Positions 1 through 10,396 are shown, counted from the stretch's first letter. The stretch is DNA of 64,000 bases from Lysobacteraceae bacterium (GCA_004297225.1 SCUI01000010.1:582687-646686); one strand, 5' to 3'. Notes: generated from the sequence alone by a model not told the origin. Translations and numbers: made by a program.

Positions 1-1439
<1,439 letters not shown>

Positions 1440-1442
1440 TCC

Positions 1443-2642
1443 ATGCGGTTCCGCTACGAAGGGGTGGATGCCGGCGGCAACGCGGCCAGCGGCCACCTCG
1501 AGGCGGCCTCCGAGCGCGAGGCCTCGCGCCAGCTGGCGGCGCAGGGCATCACCGTGGTCGCCCTGCGCGAGCAGCGCGAACGCGGGCAGTGGCTGCGCCA
1601 CCGCGCGCGCGCCTCGACCCGCGAACTGCAACTGGTACTGCAGGAATTCGCGACGCTGCTCGGCGCCGGCGTGTCGCTGGCGACGGCGCTGTCGTCGCTG
1701 GCGAAATCCAGCCACCATCCCGTGCTCACCGCGGCTTTCGCCGGGATGGAGCGTGCCGTGCGCCGCGGCGAGAGCTTCAGCGCGGCGTTCCGTGCGTCGG
1801 GCCTGCCGATCCCGGAATACTTCCACCAGCTGGTGCAGGCCGGCGAAGCCACCGGCCGCCTCGCCGAGTCGCTGCGCGCGGGCGTGGAGCAGTTCGAATA
1901 CGACCAGCGCGTGGCCGCTGAATTCCGCGCCGCGCTGGTGTATCCGTCGGTGCTGGTCGGTTCGGGCATCGCCGCGGTCGGGATCATCTTCCTCTGGGTG
2001 GTGCCGCGCTTCGGCGGCCTGCTGACCCAGCATGGCGAGCAGATGCCCGCGCTGTCGCGCTGGACCATCACCACCGGCGTCTGGCTCAGCAACAACGCCT
2101 GGCTGGTGCTGCTCGCGATCGTCGCGCTGGCGGTGGGCGCGCGAGCGCTCTGGCGCCAGCCGGGATTCCGCGACCGGCTGGCGGAGCGTGCGGCGAGCCT
2201 GCCGGTACTCGGCGAATGGCTGGTCGAAGCCGAAGTCGGGCGCTGGGCCAGTACGCTGGCGGCGCTGCTCAACGGCCGCGTCGAGCTGATCCGCGCGCTC
2301 GGGCTGGCCGCGGGCTCGGTGCGCCTGGCCTTCATCCGCAACCGCCTGTCGCTGGTCGCGCGGACGGTGAAGGGAGGTTCCACCCTGTCGGCCGCGCTGC
2401 GCGAACATCGCGCGCTCAATCCGACCGGCTACGACCTGGTCGCGGTCGGCGAGGCCAGCGGCGAACTGCCCAAGCTGCTCGCCGCGCTCGCCCGCCTGTA
2501 CGAAACCACCGGCCGCGACCGCATGAAGCGCGCGTTGCAATTGATCGAACCGCTGGCGATCATTGTGATCGGCGCCGTGGTCGGGATCATCGTCACCGCC
2601 ATCGTGCTCGCCATCACCAGCGTCAACGACGTGCCGCTCTGA
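1443..2642 (+). CDS. gspF: Type II secretion inner-membrane protein GspF
   Basis: Polytopic platform protein of the type II secretion inner-membrane complex. The 399 residues hold two T2SF repeats (roughly residues 63-185 and 265-385) and three membrane segments (about 168-188, 216-236 and 368-392), the usual architecture and length. Conserved features include EFATLLGAGVSL in the first repeat and the GEASGEL and LIEPLAII segments in the second. The ATG at 1443 follows the gspE stop by 3 bp, so the two are probably translationally coupled. Confidence 0.95.
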   Translation: MRFRYEGVDAGGNAASGHLEAASEREASRQLAAQGITVVALREQRERGQWLRHRARASTRELQLVLQEFATLLGAGVSLATALSSLAKSSHHPVLTAAFAGMERAVRRGESFSAAFRASGLPIPEYFHQLVQAGEATGRLAESLRAGVEQFEYDQRVAAEFRAALVYPSVLVGSGIAAVGIIFLWVVPRFGGLLTQHGEQMPALSRWTITTGVWLSNNAWLVLLAIVALAVGARALWRQPGFRDRLAERAASLPVLGEWLVEAEVGRWASTLAALLNGRVELIRALGLAAGSVRLAFIRNRLSLVARTVKGGSTLSAALREHRALNPTGYDLVAVGEASGELPKLLAALARLYETTGRDRMKRALQLIEPLAIIVIGAVVGIIVTAIVLAITSVNDVPL

Positions 2643-2658
2643 GCCGTCCGGAGTCAAG

Positions 2659-3108
2659 ATGCCCGCATTCGCCGCCCGCCATGCCCGCGCCCGGGGCTTC
2701 ACCCTGCTCGAGATGCTCGTGGTCCTGGTCATCATCGGCCTGATCGCCAGCCTGGTCGGGCCGCGCCTGTTCAGCCGCGTGGACACGTCCAAGGTGCAGG
2801 TCGCCGATACCCAGGCGCGGATGCTGCGCGGCGCGGTGGAGACCTTCCACCTCGAAGTCGGCCGGCTGCCGACGGTGCAGGAAGGACTCGCGGTGCTCAC
2901 CACGCCACCGGCCGACGAGCGCGCAAGGTCGCGCTGGCGCGGCCCTTACCTGGACGAGGCGGTGCCGGCCGATCCCTGGGGCAATCCGTACGTCTACGAC
3001 ATGCCCGGCCGCGACGGCATGCCTTTCGCGCTGTACTCGCATGGCGCCGACGGCAAGCCGGGCGGCGAGGGCAACGACGCGGATGTCGGGTTCCTGCCCG
3101 CCAACTGA
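2659..3108 (+). CDS. gspG: Type II secretion major pseudopilin GspG
   Basis: Major pseudopilin that forms the periplasmic pseudopilus. The prepilin cleavage site is RG|FTLLEML, with cleavage after Gly13, Phe at +1 and Glu at +5, followed by a hydrophobic helix. The C-terminal half shows the GspG pattern: a DPWGNPY segment, SHGADG, and the acidic GGEGNDADV tail that forms the calcium-binding loop in characterised homologues. At 149 residues it has normal length. It lies 16 bp after gspF and overlaps the start of gspH. Confidence 0.95.
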   Translation: MPAFAARHARARGFTLLEMLVVLVIIGLIASLVGPRLFSRVDTSKVQVADTQARMLRGAVETFHLEVGRLPTVQEGLAVLTTPPADERARSRWRGPYLDEAVPADPWGNPYVYDMPGRDGMPFALYSHGADGKPGGEGNDADVGFLPAN

Positions 3109-3502
3109 CCAGGCCACGCGGCAGCGCGGCTTCACGCTGCTCGAGCTGCTCATCGTCCTGGCTTTGGTCGCGATGATGGCGGCCATGGTCGCCCCTCGCC
3201 TGCAGGGCACCTACGACGCCGTGGCGCGCAGCGGCGAGCGCGCCGAAGCGCGGCGCCAGCTGGAGAACCTGCCCTTGCGCGCGCGCGACGCCGGACGCGT
3301 GATCGAAGTCCTCGCCGAAGACCCCGGCGCGCTCGCGCGCGAACTGCAATTGCCCGAGGGTTGGCGCATGCAGGCGCTGGCGCCATTGCGGATCGAGGCC
3401 AACGGCATCTGCCACGGCGGCCAGGTCGCGGTGCAGGCGCCGGGGCTGGCTGAAACCTGGACGCTTGCGGCGCCGGACTGCGGAGTGCTGGATGCGCCGT
3501 AG
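3083..3502 (+). CDS. gspH: Type II secretion minor pseudopilin GspH
   Basis: Minor pseudopilin. The prepilin motif RG|FTLLELLIV has cleavage after Gly16 when the ATG at 3083 is used (139 residues). An upstream in-frame start at 3041 would give an overlong leader inside gspG, so 3083 is preferred; it still overlaps gspG by 26 bp. The mature part is divergent, as usual for GspH, and the identification rests mainly on the leader and on operon position between G and I. Confidence 0.85.
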   Translation: MSGSCPPTDQATRQRGFTLLELLIVLALVAMMAAMVAPRLQGTYDAVARSGERAEARRQLENLPLRARDAGRVIEVLAEDPGALARELQLPEGWRMQALAPLRIEANGICHGGQVAVQAPGLAETWTLAAPDCGVLDAP

Positions 3503-3917
3503 CGCCGCCCATCGCGGCTTCACCCTGCTCGAGGCGATCGTCGCCCTCGCGATCCTGGCCGCGGCCGGGCTGGCGCTGTTCGCGGCGATGTCGCAGTCGT
3601 TGCAGATGGTGCGGCGCGCGCAGGACGCGCGCGAGGCCGATGCGGCATTGCGCAACGCGATCGCGTGGAGCGAACGGCTCGATCCGATGGACACTCCCGA
3701 CGGCGAACAGGCACTCGGTGGCGGTTGGCGGCTGCACTGGCAGGCGGCGCTGGTCGAGCCATTGCACGACGGCGCCACCGGTTACCTGCAGCCCGGCCTG
3801 TACCAGCTGGGACTCTACGACCTGCAACTCGAACTATGGCGCGAGGGCGTGTTGCGCCGCGAGGCTACGCTGCGGCGCGTCGGCTACCGCCAGGTTCGAC
3901 ATCCGGAGGCGCTGTGA
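3492..3917 (+). CDS. gspI: Type II secretion minor pseudopilin GspI
   Basis: Minor pseudopilin of the pseudopilus tip complex (I-J-K). The short leader MRRSAAHRG is followed by FTLLEAIVALAIL, with Glu at +5. The ATG at 3492 overlaps the gspH stop by 11 bp; a TTG at 3465 in the same frame gives a less typical leader. The 141-residue length fits the family. Identification rests on the leader, the size and the gene order. Confidence 0.87.
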   Translation: MRRSAAHRGFTLLEAIVALAILAAAGLALFAAMSQSLQMVRRAQDAREADAALRNAIAWSERLDPMDTPDGEQALGGGWRLHWQAALVEPLHDGATGYLQPGLYQLGLYDLQLELWREGVLRREATLRRVGYRQVRHPEAL

Positions 3918-4564
3918 GCAGGCGCGCGGGACGGCGCAGGCTCGCCCGCGGTTTCACCCTGCTGGAGACGATCGTCACCCTGGTCATCGTGTCGATGATC
4001 GTGGTCGTGCTGATGCAGGCGCTGCGGCAGTCGCTGGCGCTGCGCACGCGGATCCTGCAGCACGAACAGGACGCACGCATGGATGCGCTGCAGGAACAAT
4101 GGTTCCGCGACACCGTGCGCGGCGCGATCGCGGATTTGCCGGATGCGCTCGGCACGATGCGGGGAGGGGCGACGGAACTGGAGCTGGTGACCGCCGCGCC
4201 ACTGTCCGGCCCGGGCCTGGCGAAGATCCGCTGGAGCCTGCGCCAGGGGCCTTCCGGCGCCTCGCTGGTGTACGACGACGCGCAATGGAAGGGGCTGGAA
4301 GTGCTGCCCGGGCCGTTGCTGGAGGCGCGTTTCGAGTACATGGACGCCGACGGCGCATGGCAGGACGCGTGGGAACAGCCGGCGCCGTCCACGCCGGTGT
4401 TCGACGAGGCGCGGGCGCTGATCCCGGCCGAAGACGCGCTGCCACGCATGATCCGTCTCAGCGCGCGCACGGCGACGGGCGAGCTGTCGTGGTTGGTGGC
4501 GATCCCGGCGTACCTGCAACCACCGCCGCTGCTGCGCATCGAGGAGTCCGGCTTTGGCCTCTGA
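3914..4564 (+). CDS. gspJ: Type II secretion minor pseudopilin GspJ
   Basis: Minor pseudopilin of the I-J-K tip. The GTG at 3914 overlaps the gspI stop in a GTGA arrangement and gives a 216-residue protein with leader MSRRAGRRRLARG followed by FTLLETIVTLVIV. The size and the late FEYMDADGAWQDAW-type segment agree with GspJ. The frame extends further upstream, but that part lies inside gspI and would put more than 80 residues ahead of the cleavage site, so it is not part of the gene. Confidence 0.88.
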   Translation: MSRRAGRRRLARGFTLLETIVTLVIVSMIVVVLMQALRQSLALRTRILQHEQDARMDALQEQWFRDTVRGAIADLPDALGTMRGGATELELVTAAPLSGPGLAKIRWSLRQGPSGASLVYDDAQWKGLEVLPGPLLEARFEYMDADGAWQDAWEQPAPSTPVFDEARALIPAEDALPRMIRLSARTATGELSWLVAIPAYLQPPPLLRIEESGFGL

Positions 4565-4568
4565 ACCG

Positions 4569-5621
4569 ATGCACCGGCGCGCGCAGCGCGGCTTCGTGCT
4601 GGCGATGACGCTCTGGATCCTCGCCGCGATGGCGGTGGTGGTGGGATTGCTGACGCTATGGTCGCTCGATGCGGTTCGCAATGCGGCCAGCGAACGCGAA
4701 CAGGTCGAGGACCTGGTGGCGATGCAGGGCACCCGGGACACCTTGCTGTACCTCGGCGCGACGCGCGCCAGGAACCGCGCGGGGCTGCCGCCGGAACCGC
4801 TGTCCGAAGGCGAACGCGCGCGCCGCCTGCTCGACGACTTCGGCATGTTCGCCACTGGGCCACGCGGCGGCGAGATCCGGCTCGACGACCAACCCTACCG
4901 GGGCCTGGCCGCCGCTGGGTTCAGCCTGCAGGACGAGGGCGGGCTGTTCCAGGTGGCGGTGCCCCGCGCCGAAGAGCTGCAACGACTGCTCAGGTCGCAA
5001 GGCGTCCCGGCGGACGTGGTGCCGCGTTTCACCGACGCGTTGCTGGATTACACCGATGCCGACGAACTGCGGCGGCTCGAAGGCGCCGAAGCGCGCGAAT
5101 ACCGTCGCGACGGCCGGGCCGCGCCGCCCAACCGCAGGTTGCTGCTGCCGGTCGAACTGGCCCGCGTGCAGGGCTGGGAGGCATTGCCCGCGGGCGCGCG
5201 CGCACGACTGCCTGGACTCGTCACCACCTTCGAGAGCGGTGCCGTCAACCTCAACACCATGCCCGAGGCCTTGTTGCCGGCCTGGATCGCCGGATGCCCG
5301 GAGAACTGCCGCCGCCTGGTGGAGCGTCGGCAACGGCTTCCCTTCGCCTCCGGACGCGAGGTCGAATTGCTGCTCGGCGTGACCTTGCCCGGCGACAGCG
5401 CGATCGGTTATCGCTTCCTCGCCTCGGACACGTTGCGCATGACGGTTTGGGGCCGCTCAGGCGTGGCATGGCGCATCCATGTACGATTCACGCCCATCGC
5501 CGACCAGCGCGGGCCCTGGTCGATCCTTGCCGCCCATCCGGTTTCCCGCCCTCCTGAAGATGCGATCGCACAACCGACTGGCAGCAGTCTTTTCGCCGAC
5601 GCGGCGCCTGCTCGGCGCTGA
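4569..5621 (+). CDS. gspK: Type II secretion minor pseudopilin GspK
   Basis: Largest minor pseudopilin, which caps the tip of the pseudopilus. The leader MHRRAQRG is followed by FVLAMTLWILAAMAV. Position +5 is not glutamate, which is characteristic of GspK. With the ATG at 4569 it is 350 residues; a TTG at 4554 is possible and would overlap gspJ by 11 bp. The GAVNLNTMPEALLPA segment matches the helix-hairpin-helix-like part of GspK. The 3' end overlaps gspL. Confidence 0.9.
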   Translation: MHRRAQRGFVLAMTLWILAAMAVVVGLLTLWSLDAVRNAASEREQVEDLVAMQGTRDTLLYLGATRARNRAGLPPEPLSEGERARRLLDDFGMFATGPRGGEIRLDDQPYRGLAAAGFSLQDEGGLFQVAVPRAEELQRLLRSQGVPADVVPRFTDALLDYTDADELRRLEGAEAREYRRDGRAAPPNRRLLLPVELARVQGWEALPAGARARLPGLVTTFESGAVNLNTMPEALLPAWIAGCPENCRRLVERRQRLPFASGREVELLLGVTLPGDSAIGYRFLASDTLRMTVWGRSGVAWRIHVRFTPIADQRGPWSILAAHPVSRPPEDAIAQPTGSSLFADAAPARR

Positions 5622-6639
5622 ACAGGCGCTGGTGCGCGCGGGCGGGCTGCTGGGCGGCCTGCAGTGGGTCGTGCCGCGCGCGGAATGCCGGTACAGGCGA
5701 ATCGACTTTTCGCATTTGCCGGCGCGGCAGCGCGAGCCCGCGGCGCGGCTGGCGGCCCGGCGCGTGGAGCCCCGGCCCGGGGCGCTGTTCCATCTCGCCT
5801 GGACCGGCGGCATCGTCCACGTGTGGACCTGGCCCGAAGGGGCCGAGCGCATCGGCAACGCCGACGCCGGCTGGATTCCCGAGTCCCTGCTGCGCTCGGC
5901 GCCGCGCGGCGACAGCCTGCGCCTGCTCGAGCAGGTGCAGGGTTTCGAAGGGCAGTCCTGGCGCGACGGCATCCTCGAGGCCAGCCAATGGTGGCCGGCG
6001 CCGCCGACGGCGGACGCGTGGCGGCGCTTCGTGCGCGCGTGCGGCCTTGGCCCGGGCGATGGCGACACCGTGCCGGAGCCGGTGGACGTCGGCTGGAGCG
6101 AGCCCTGGGGCGACGGCGCCAGGGGCCTGCCGGCATCGCCCGCCGTGCTGGAACGCTGGGCCTGGACGCTTGGCCTCGGACTCCTGTTTTGCGGCCTGGG
6201 CTGGCAACTCGCGGGCCAGGCCTACTGGAGCATGGCCCAGGCGCGGCTCGACGCGCGGATGGAGGCGTTGCGCGCGCAGGCGTCGCCACTGCTGGCCGCC
6301 CGCGAGCGCGCCGACGCCGCGCGCGACGCGCTGCTCGCGCTGCAGGCGCTGGACGCCGGCCCGGGCGACTACTCGCTGATGGCCGACGTGATCCGGCCGC
6401 TGCCCGAAGACGCCCGTTTCGCGAGTTGGCAACGCGAGGAAGGCAAGCTGCAGGTCGCGATCCTGTCCGCCGACACCGATCCGCGCCACTTCGTGACCGC
6501 CTATGCGGATCGCGGGCCGCTGGCCAATGCGGTCGCGACGCCGGCCCAGGGCAGCATGGGGCTGGCCTTCGACCTGGCCGCCCCCGCGGACGCGGACGCG
6601 GCGACCGGCGATGCGGATCCCGCGCGGGAGTCGCCGTGA
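5560..6639 (+). CDS. gspL: Type II secretion inner-membrane protein GspL
   Basis: Bitopic inner-membrane protein that links the ATPase GspE to the periplasmic part of the system. A cytoplasmic actin-like region (about residues 1-200) is followed by one membrane helix (about 203-220) and a ferredoxin-like periplasmic domain. Sequence similarity in this family is low, so the call rests on topology and on position between K and M. The ATG at 5560 overlaps gspK by 62 bp; a further upstream start at 5479 would overlap more. Length is 359 residues with the 5560 start. Confidence 0.82.
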   Translation: MRSHNRLAAVFSPTRRLLGAEQALVRAGGLLGGLQWVVPRAECRYRRIDFSHLPARQREPAARLAARRVEPRPGALFHLAWTGGIVHVWTWPEGAERIGNADAGWIPESLLRSAPRGDSLRLLEQVQGFEGQSWRDGILEASQWWPAPPTADAWRRFVRACGLGPGDGDTVPEPVDVGWSEPWGDGARGLPASPAVLERWAWTLGLGLLFCGLGWQLAGQAYWSMAQARLDARMEALRAQASPLLAARERADAARDALLALQALDAGPGDYSLMADVIRPLPEDARFASWQREEGKLQVAILSADTDPRHFVTAYADRGPLANAVATPAQGSMGLAFDLAAPADADAATGDADPARESP

Positions 6640-7514
6640 GCGCGTTCGACCTGGAACGCGTGCGCGCGGAATGGCGCGCCAGCCGGCGCCTGCGCCTGGG
6701 CGTGCTCGCCGCGGTGCTGTTCCTTGGTGCGCACGCGATCCTGTCGCTTTCCGACCACCGCAAGACCGGGGTCGAAGCCTACGCGCGCGACGAGGCCCTG
6801 TTCGAGCGGCTGCAGGAAGCCAGCCGCGAACGGCAATGGCCGTCGCGCGCAGAGGCGGCCGAGGCGCGCCTGGCCGAGGTGCTGCATTCGGTACCGCCGG
6901 CGCGCAGCGACGGCCTGGCCCAGGCCGAACTGCAGGCATGGTTGACCGACCTCGCGGCGCACGCCGACATGACCCAGGCCAACGTTCGCGTGGAGACCTC
7001 GTTGCCGGTGCCCGGGCAGGACGGCATGTGGCAGGTCCTCGCGCGCCTGGACGGCAACCTCGCCGAGGCCAGGATCCGCGACCTCGTCCGCGCCCTCGCC
7101 GCCGCGCGACCGTGGGTCCAGACCGAGCGGCTGGAGCTGCAGGCCGGCCAGCAGCCGCGGGCGTCGCTGGTGGTGCGCGGGTATTTCCGGGCGGCCGACG
7201 AACTCGACGCGTCGCAACCGCCGCCGCGTCCTGCGGGATTGCCGCCGGCAAGCCGCACCGAGCCGGCACTGGCGACCTCGACGCCGTCGGGCCAGGCGCC
7301 GGCCGCCCCGGGCGCGATTCCGCCGGCCGCATCCGTGACCGCGGCTGCCGACACCCCTGCTTCGACGATGACGGCGGCCTCGCCCCCGGCTGTCACGCGG
7401 TCCGCATTTGCGGCGCCGATCGGCAGCTCGCGCAAGGAGCAGATGCGCGCGGAAGCGCGGGCGCGCGCGGAACAACAACGGCGCCTGCGCAAGGCCAGGG
7501 AGCAGTCGCCATGA
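6636..7514 (+). CDS. gspM: Type II secretion protein GspM with a long C-terminal tail
   Basis: Inner-membrane partner of GspL. The GTG at 6636 overlaps the gspL stop (GTGA). A short cytoplasmic N-terminus, one membrane helix (about residues 20-38) and a small periplasmic domain (to about residue 190) are as expected. The remaining hundred residues or so are unusual: a Pro/Ala/Ser/Thr-rich linker ending in a highly charged Arg/Glu/Ala helix. At 292 residues it is longer than the roughly 160-220 residues I would expect for this family. It overlaps the next gene by 4 bp. Confidence 0.82.
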   Translation: MSAFDLERVRAEWRASRRLRLGVLAAVLFLGAHAILSLSDHRKTGVEAYARDEALFERLQEASRERQWPSRAEAAEARLAEVLHSVPPARSDGLAQAELQAWLTDLAAHADMTQANVRVETSLPVPGQDGMWQVLARLDGNLAEARIRDLVRALAAARPWVQTERLELQAGQQPRASLVVRGYFRAADELDASQPPPRPAGLPPASRTEPALATSTPSGQAPAAPGAIPPAASVTAAADTPASTMTAASPPAVTRSAFAAPIGSSRKEQMRAEARARAEQQRRLRKAREQSP

Positions 7515-7972
7515 CCCGTACGCTGCGACGGATCCTGCTGGTCCTGGCCGCCCTCGCGCTCGGCGCGGCCGCATTCCTCGCCTTCGGGCACAAGCCCGGC
7601 GCCGGGGCGACGCAAGCCGCCGGCGGTGTAGACTGGTCACTGCCGTCGCCTGCCGCGGTGGAACTCGCGGCCGCCGACGAGGTCTGGATGTCGCGGGCAC
7701 CCTGGGGTGCGCTGCCCCGGCCCACCAACGCCGAACCCCCACCGCCACCGCCGCCCGTCCCGGTGGGCATCGTGGCGTCCGGCGGCAAGTTCCGGGCCCT
7801 GTTCGTGGTCCCCGGTGGTGCGGAGACCCGCGCCGGGGCGGGCGACGCCCTCCCGGACGGGGGGCGTGTCCTCGAGGTTTCCCGTTTCCGCGTGACCTGG
7901 GTGGACGGCCAGGGAACCAAGCATGAGCAGGAGCTGCTCGCCGATCCGTTGCCGCAGGTAGCCACGCCATGA
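7511..7972 (+). CDS. gspC: Short GspC/XpsN-type type II secretion protein
   Basis: Inner-membrane protein with one N-terminal membrane helix (about residues 7-26), a proline-rich linker and a small HR-like beta domain (GIVASGGKFRALFVVPGGA) that contacts the secretin in characterised systems. At 153 residues it lacks the C-terminal PDZ or coiled-coil part of classical GspC, which resembles the xanthomonad XpsN arrangement. The ATG at 7511 overlaps gspM (ATGA), and the stop overlaps gspD in the same way. Either name, GspN or GspC, could be used; function is inferred from position and domain. Confidence 0.75.
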   Translation: MTRTLRRILLVLAALALGAAAFLAFGHKPGAGATQAAGGVDWSLPSPAAVELAAADEVWMSRAPWGALPRPTNAEPPPPPPPVPVGIVASGGKFRALFVVPGGAETRAGAGDALPDGGRVLEVSRFRVTWVDGQGTKHEQELLADPLPQVATP

Positions 7973-10092
7973 GCCAGACCCGACCCAACGTTGCACGCCA
8001 CGTCCTGCTGCCGGCGATCCTCGCCGGGATGCTGGCCGCGTGCGCAACGCGGCCGCCCGCGTTCCCGGAGCCGTTGCGCGCGCCCAATCCGGTTCCCGCG
8101 GAGGCCGATGCGGCGGCGACGGACGGACGCCAGCAGATCGAGCCTGGCCCGGTGGTCGGCGCGGCGCAGGCGCGGGCTCCGGTCGAAAAGGCGGCACCGG
8201 CGGTGCCGGCGATCGCGGCGAAGAAGCCCATTTCGCTGGTGCTCGACGGCGTGCCGATGGCCGCGTTCATCAACGTGGTGTTCGGCGAGGAGCTCGGTTT
8301 CCCGCTGGAGATCGAACAATCGGTGCGTACGCGTCCGGACCTGGTCAGCCTGCGGCTGACCAAGCCGCAACCGCCGGACCAGCTGTACCGGGTCGCCGCG
8401 CAGGTGCTCAAGGACTACGGGATCGAGATCCAGCAGCGCGGCGACGTGCTGCGGTTCGCCCCCGCCGCCGACGCCGGTTCGGCCGCGCCGCAGCTGATCA
8501 CCACGCGCTCGCTGCCCGAAGTCCCCGCTGGCCAGCGCACGGTGTTCGTGGCGATGCCGCTGGACGCGAGCGAGCCGGCGCGCGTGGCTGCGCAGTTGCG
8601 CAGCCTCATCGGCTCGAACGGCGTCAACGTGGCGGAGATGCCCGACGCGAACGCATTGCTGATCAGCGGCCCGGGCACCGACGTCCAGGCGGCGATGGAG
8701 GCGGCGCTGGTGCTCGACCGCGCCTCGCTGCGCGACAAGCTGTCGCTGCGCATCAATCCGCTTTACCTTCCCGTCGACCAGCTCGCCGGCGAACTGCGCG
8801 ACGTGGTGGTGGCGCAGGGCTACACCGTCCGCAGTGGCCCGGGCACCTCGGGCGTGCTCACCTTCGTGCCGGTGGCCTCGGCCAACGCGCTGATCGTCTT
8901 CAGCGAGTCCGAGCCCGCGTTGCAGGCGGTGCGCGAGTGGGTGCAGCGGCTCGACCAGCCCAACGAGGAAGACGGTGGCGCCGGCGGCGTCTACATGTAT
9001 TCGGCGCGCCACACGACGGTGGAAACGCTGCTGCCGGTGCTGCAGACCATGGTCGGCGGCACCGGGCCCGGCGCCATGGCCGGGACCTCGGCCAACGCCC
9101 TTGCCGACGGCGCCAATCGTGCCGAACCCGCGAACGCCACGCCCAACCGCGGCCGCAACGCGCAGGCCGTCACCATCGGCGGCGCCGGCGGCCAGGTCGC
9201 GGTCGATCCGGTGCGCAACGTCATCGTCTACCAGGGCGACCCGCAGCGCTGGCGCGCGATCCGCAACGTGCTGGCGCGGCTGGACCAGCCTGCGCGGCAA
9301 GTGGTGATCGAGGTGACGGTGGCCGAGGTCACCCTCACCGACGACCTCGCCCACGGCATCGAGTGGGCGTTGCGTCGGGTCGGCATCGACGGCGCCACCG
9401 GGCCGTTGACCGTGTTCGGCGGCAGCGAGACCCAGGGCGGCCTGGTCTGGCGCCCGCTGTCCTCCTCCGGCCAGGTCCGGGCGGTGGTCAACCTGTTCGC
9501 CAAGGACAGCCGCGTCTCGATCCTGTCGACGCCGCGACTGATGGTGAAAAGCGGCGAGACCGCCAGCATCGACGTCGGCACCGAGGTGCCGATCATCACC
9601 AGCCAGGCCACCGCGGTCGACCTGCCCACCACCGGCGGCGACAGCTCGATCCTGCAGTCGATCCAGTACCGCAAGACCGGCGTGCTGCTGGAGATCGAGG
9701 CCGTGGTCCATTCCGGCCAGCGGGTGGACCTGCGGATCACCCAGGAGGTCAGCGAAGCCACGCCGACCGACACCAGCGACATTTCCTCGCCCAGCATCTT
9801 CAGCCGCCGGCTGGAAACCAGCCTGAGCCTGTCCGACGGCCAGGCCATGCTGCTGGGCGGGCTGATCTCCTCCAGCACGACCGACGGCAAGAGCAAGGTG
9901 CCGCTGCTCGGGGACGTGCCCGTCGTCGGCCGCCTGTTCCAGAACCGCAACAAGCACGGCCAGAAGACCGAGCTGCTGATGCTGATCACCCCCTACGTGG
10001 TCGAGGATGCCAGCCAGGCGCGGGACATCACCGACGCCCTGCGCAGCCGCTTCGGGGCCGGGGAAGAGCGTTTCGAACCGTTCGGACCCTGA
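7969..10092 (+). CDS. gspD: Type II secretion outer-membrane secretin GspD
   Basis: Outer-membrane channel of the type II system. The N-terminus is a lipoprotein signal peptide with lipobox LAAC (Cys25). It is followed by an N0 domain (about residues 85-165), several N1-N3 repeats with the dimer-like YLPVDQLAGELRDVV and YSARHTTVETLLPVL segments, an Asn/Ala/Gly-rich insert near residue 370, and a C-terminal secretin domain containing TEVPIITSQ and the LLGGLISSS segment. At 707 residues it is full length. It is the last gene of the operon, with a 316-bp non-coding region downstream. Confidence 0.95.
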   Translation: MSQTRPNVARHVLLPAILAGMLAACATRPPAFPEPLRAPNPVPAEADAAATDGRQQIEPGPVVGAAQARAPVEKAAPAVPAIAAKKPISLVLDGVPMAAFINVVFGEELGFPLEIEQSVRTRPDLVSLRLTKPQPPDQLYRVAAQVLKDYGIEIQQRGDVLRFAPAADAGSAAPQLITTRSLPEVPAGQRTVFVAMPLDASEPARVAAQLRSLIGSNGVNVAEMPDANALLISGPGTDVQAAMEAALVLDRASLRDKLSLRINPLYLPVDQLAGELRDVVVAQGYTVRSGPGTSGVLTFVPVASANALIVFSESEPALQAVREWVQRLDQPNEEDGGAGGVYMYSARHTTVETLLPVLQTMVGGTGPGAMAGTSANALADGANRAEPANATPNRGRNAQAVTIGGAGGQVAVDPVRNVIVYQGDPQRWRAIRNVLARLDQPARQVVIEVTVAEVTLTDDLAHGIEWALRRVGIDGATGPLTVFGGSETQGGLVWRPLSSSGQVRAVVNLFAKDSRVSILSTPRLMVKSGETASIDVGTEVPIITSQATAVDLPTTGGDSSILQSIQYRKTGVLLEIEAVVHSGQRVDLRITQEVSEATPTDTSDISSPSIFSRRLETSLSLSDGQAMLLGGLISSSTTDGKSKVPLLGDVPVVGRLFQNRNKHGQKTELLMLITPYVVEDASQARDITDALRSRFGAGEERFEPFGP

Positions 10093-10167
10093 CCTGAAAT
10101 CCGGCTGAACAGTGCGCTGGGTCCCACTTCCAGCCTGAGCCGTTAAGAATAAGTTGTTCAGCGCCCA

Positions 10168-10197
10168 TTGACGTTTGAAAAACGGGCGTACTACCAT
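10168..10197 (+). promoter_or_regulatory. Candidate sigma-70 promoter for the exported paralogue
   Basis: TTGACG at 10168-10173 and TACCAT at 10192-10197 are separated by 18 bp in an unusually AT-rich stretch for this genome. Five of six bases match the -35 consensus and four of six the -10. No experimental support. Confidence 0.4.
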
Positions 10198-10244
10198 CGG
10201 TGCCGACGCTTGGGGACTGCGCGGCGTGAGGCACGCGCAGGATT

Positions 10245-10268
10245 GGGGGGGACCAGGGGAGGGGCGGG
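10245..10268 (+). promoter_or_regulatory. G-quadruplex-forming tract in the leader
   Basis: Four G-runs of 7, 4, 4 and 3 are separated by loops of 4, 1 and 1 nt, satisfying the usual G-quadruplex pattern on the coding strand. It would be in the mRNA if transcription starts near 10205. Confidence 0.5.
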
Positions 10269-10300
10269 AACATGAAACCCGCAATTCCAGGGATCCAACC

Positions 10301-10322
10301 CCAGTGCCGGCGCCGGCACTGG
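10301..10322 (+). repeat. Perfect 22-bp palindrome in the leader
   Basis: CCAGTGCCGGC is followed directly by its exact reverse complement. There is no T-tract, so it is not an intrinsic terminator; it may be an operator or an RNA hairpin. Confidence 0.6.
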
Positions 10323-10384
10323 CGTGTGCGTGCGGGCGGTAGCGGTGTCCAGGCGTGGACGTGAAAGCATTGATACAAACAAAA

Positions 10385-10396
10385 CCTAAGCTTAGG
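10385..10396 (+). promoter_or_regulatory. 12-bp palindrome overlapping the ribosome binding site
   Basis: CCTAAGCTTAGG is a perfect palindrome whose right arm contributes to the TTAGGAG Shine-Dalgarno sequence upstream of the ATG at 10409. Pairing would partly mask the ribosome binding site, though the zero-length loop makes an intramolecular hairpin imperfect. Confidence 0.4.

Noticed and set aside
10301..10322. The 22-bp palindrome as an intrinsic terminator of the gsp operon
   Set aside because: It lacks a T-tract and lies more than 200 bp after the gspD stop, closer to the next gene.
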